Source: CAWEWH01 sp963812775 (lineage in GTDB: Bacteria > Pseudomonadota > Alphaproteobacteria > Rhizobiales > Beijerinckiaceae). Taken from it: 64,000 nucleotides of DNA. A program made the position numbers and the translations under genes. This document shows, in pieces, positions 63,721 to 64,000 of the stretch. The DNA lies in assembly GCA_963812775.1 (NCBI GenBank), contig CAWEWH010000008.1:186001-250000 (forward strand), in the 5' to 3' direction. Every line of letters starts with the position of its first letter. The first letter of the stretch is position 1. The notes under the pieces are model-generated. The model saw only the letters and a list, made by a program, of their open reading frames with translations, was not told where the DNA came from and did no database searches.

Positions 63721-63850
63721 CGCCGAATTTACCTGCAACTGCTAGCATTTGCGGCGTCGGAACCCAGGCCCGGCGGCGTTGCCTTTTCATGTGGGATGCG
63801 CCAAGCCTCCGTCCCAAGCCTCGGGTTTCCCCCGGGAAAAAGCGAGTCGG

Positions 63851-64000
63851 ATGATGGCGAAGTGGGTTTACACCTTCGGCGGCGGCAAGGCCGAGGGTCA
63901 GTCGGCCATGAAGAACCTGCTTGGAGGCAAGGGCGCCAACCTCGCCGAGATGGCCAATCTCGGCTTGCCGGTGCCCCCCGGCTTCACCATCACGACGGAC
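63851..64000 (+). CDS. ppdK: pyruvate, phosphate dikinase (partial)
   Basis: The first 50 residues of a gene that runs off the right edge: KWVYTFGGGKAEGQSAMKNL, then LGGKGANLAEMANLGLPVPP and GFTITTD. This is the start of pyruvate phosphate dikinase, which interconverts pyruvate and phosphoenolpyruvate. The first ATG at 63851 is followed immediately by another at 63854. The gene lies beyond glyS, as in many rhizobia. Confidence 0.95.
   Translation, partial: MMAKWVYTFGGGKAEGQSAMKNLLGGKGANLAEMANLGLPVPPGFTITTD

Overview
The window is 64 kb of GC-rich DNA from an alphaproteobacterium, most likely of the order Hyphomicrobiales (Rhizobiales). The reasons are a CcrM-type adenine methyltransferase, separate b and b' subunits of the ATP synthase stalk, the blocks mutY/dciA/dsbA/smc and ccrM/rnhB/radical SAM, and a cox cluster carrying CoxF and DUF983. 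The genus cannot be fixed from sequence alone. No rRNA, tRNA, CRISPR array, prophage or transposase was seen. Nearly everything is core metabolism, genome maintenance and respiration.

Layout. 0-6.6 kb: DsbD-like protein (cut by the window edge), yqgE, a GGDEF-EAL protein, a GNAT acetyltransferase, thrC, a PilZ protein. 6.6-13.2 kb: aa3 cytochrome c oxidase and assembly genes on the minus strand (coxB, coxA, ctaB, coxF, ctaG, coxC, DUF983, SURF1). 13.4-19.6 kb: two exported proteins, then a tandem glycine riboswitch and gcvT-gcvH-gcvPA-gcvPB. 19.6-28.2 kb: a deacetylase, the F0 ATP synthase operon (atpIBEF'F), smc, a DsbA-like protein, dciA. 28.2-38.7 kb: mutY, an MFS transporter, a Tat-exported intradiol-fold protein with a ferric-reductase-like membrane protein, ccrM, rnhB, a VOC protein, a radical SAM protein, a lipoprotein, a glycosyltransferase-like protein, moaB, a zinc peptidase. 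38.7-48.1 kb: cydAB, a uracil-DNA glycosylase, ETF-QO, a DUF3089 hydrolase, a TPR protein, ispE. 48.1-64 kb: acyltransferase/LytTR pair, MFS, acyl-CoA dehydrogenase/LysR pair, polyprenyl synthase, DUF2007, methyltransferase, two small exported proteins, an S49 peptidase, glyQ, CDGSH protein, glyS, three small membrane-associated proteins, and the start of ppdK.

Two features stand out. First, thirteen otherwise normal genes outside gcv are frameshifted or, in gcv, four more genes carry dozens of indels, and almost every extra base that I could resolve lies at a third codon position, where two alternative, usually synonymous, bases are written one after the other. The genes are therefore probably intact, and the indels look like the merging of two closely related strains into one consensus. 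I annotate each as a single CDS. Second, several families of short palindromic repeats are scattered through the window. One is a 73-bp element with two different arms and CTAG ends, one is a 57-bp unit present as four tandem copies, and one 131-bp element lies inside ispE. Several of these supply the stop codon of a neighbouring gene, and one keeps the reading frame of a transporter open.
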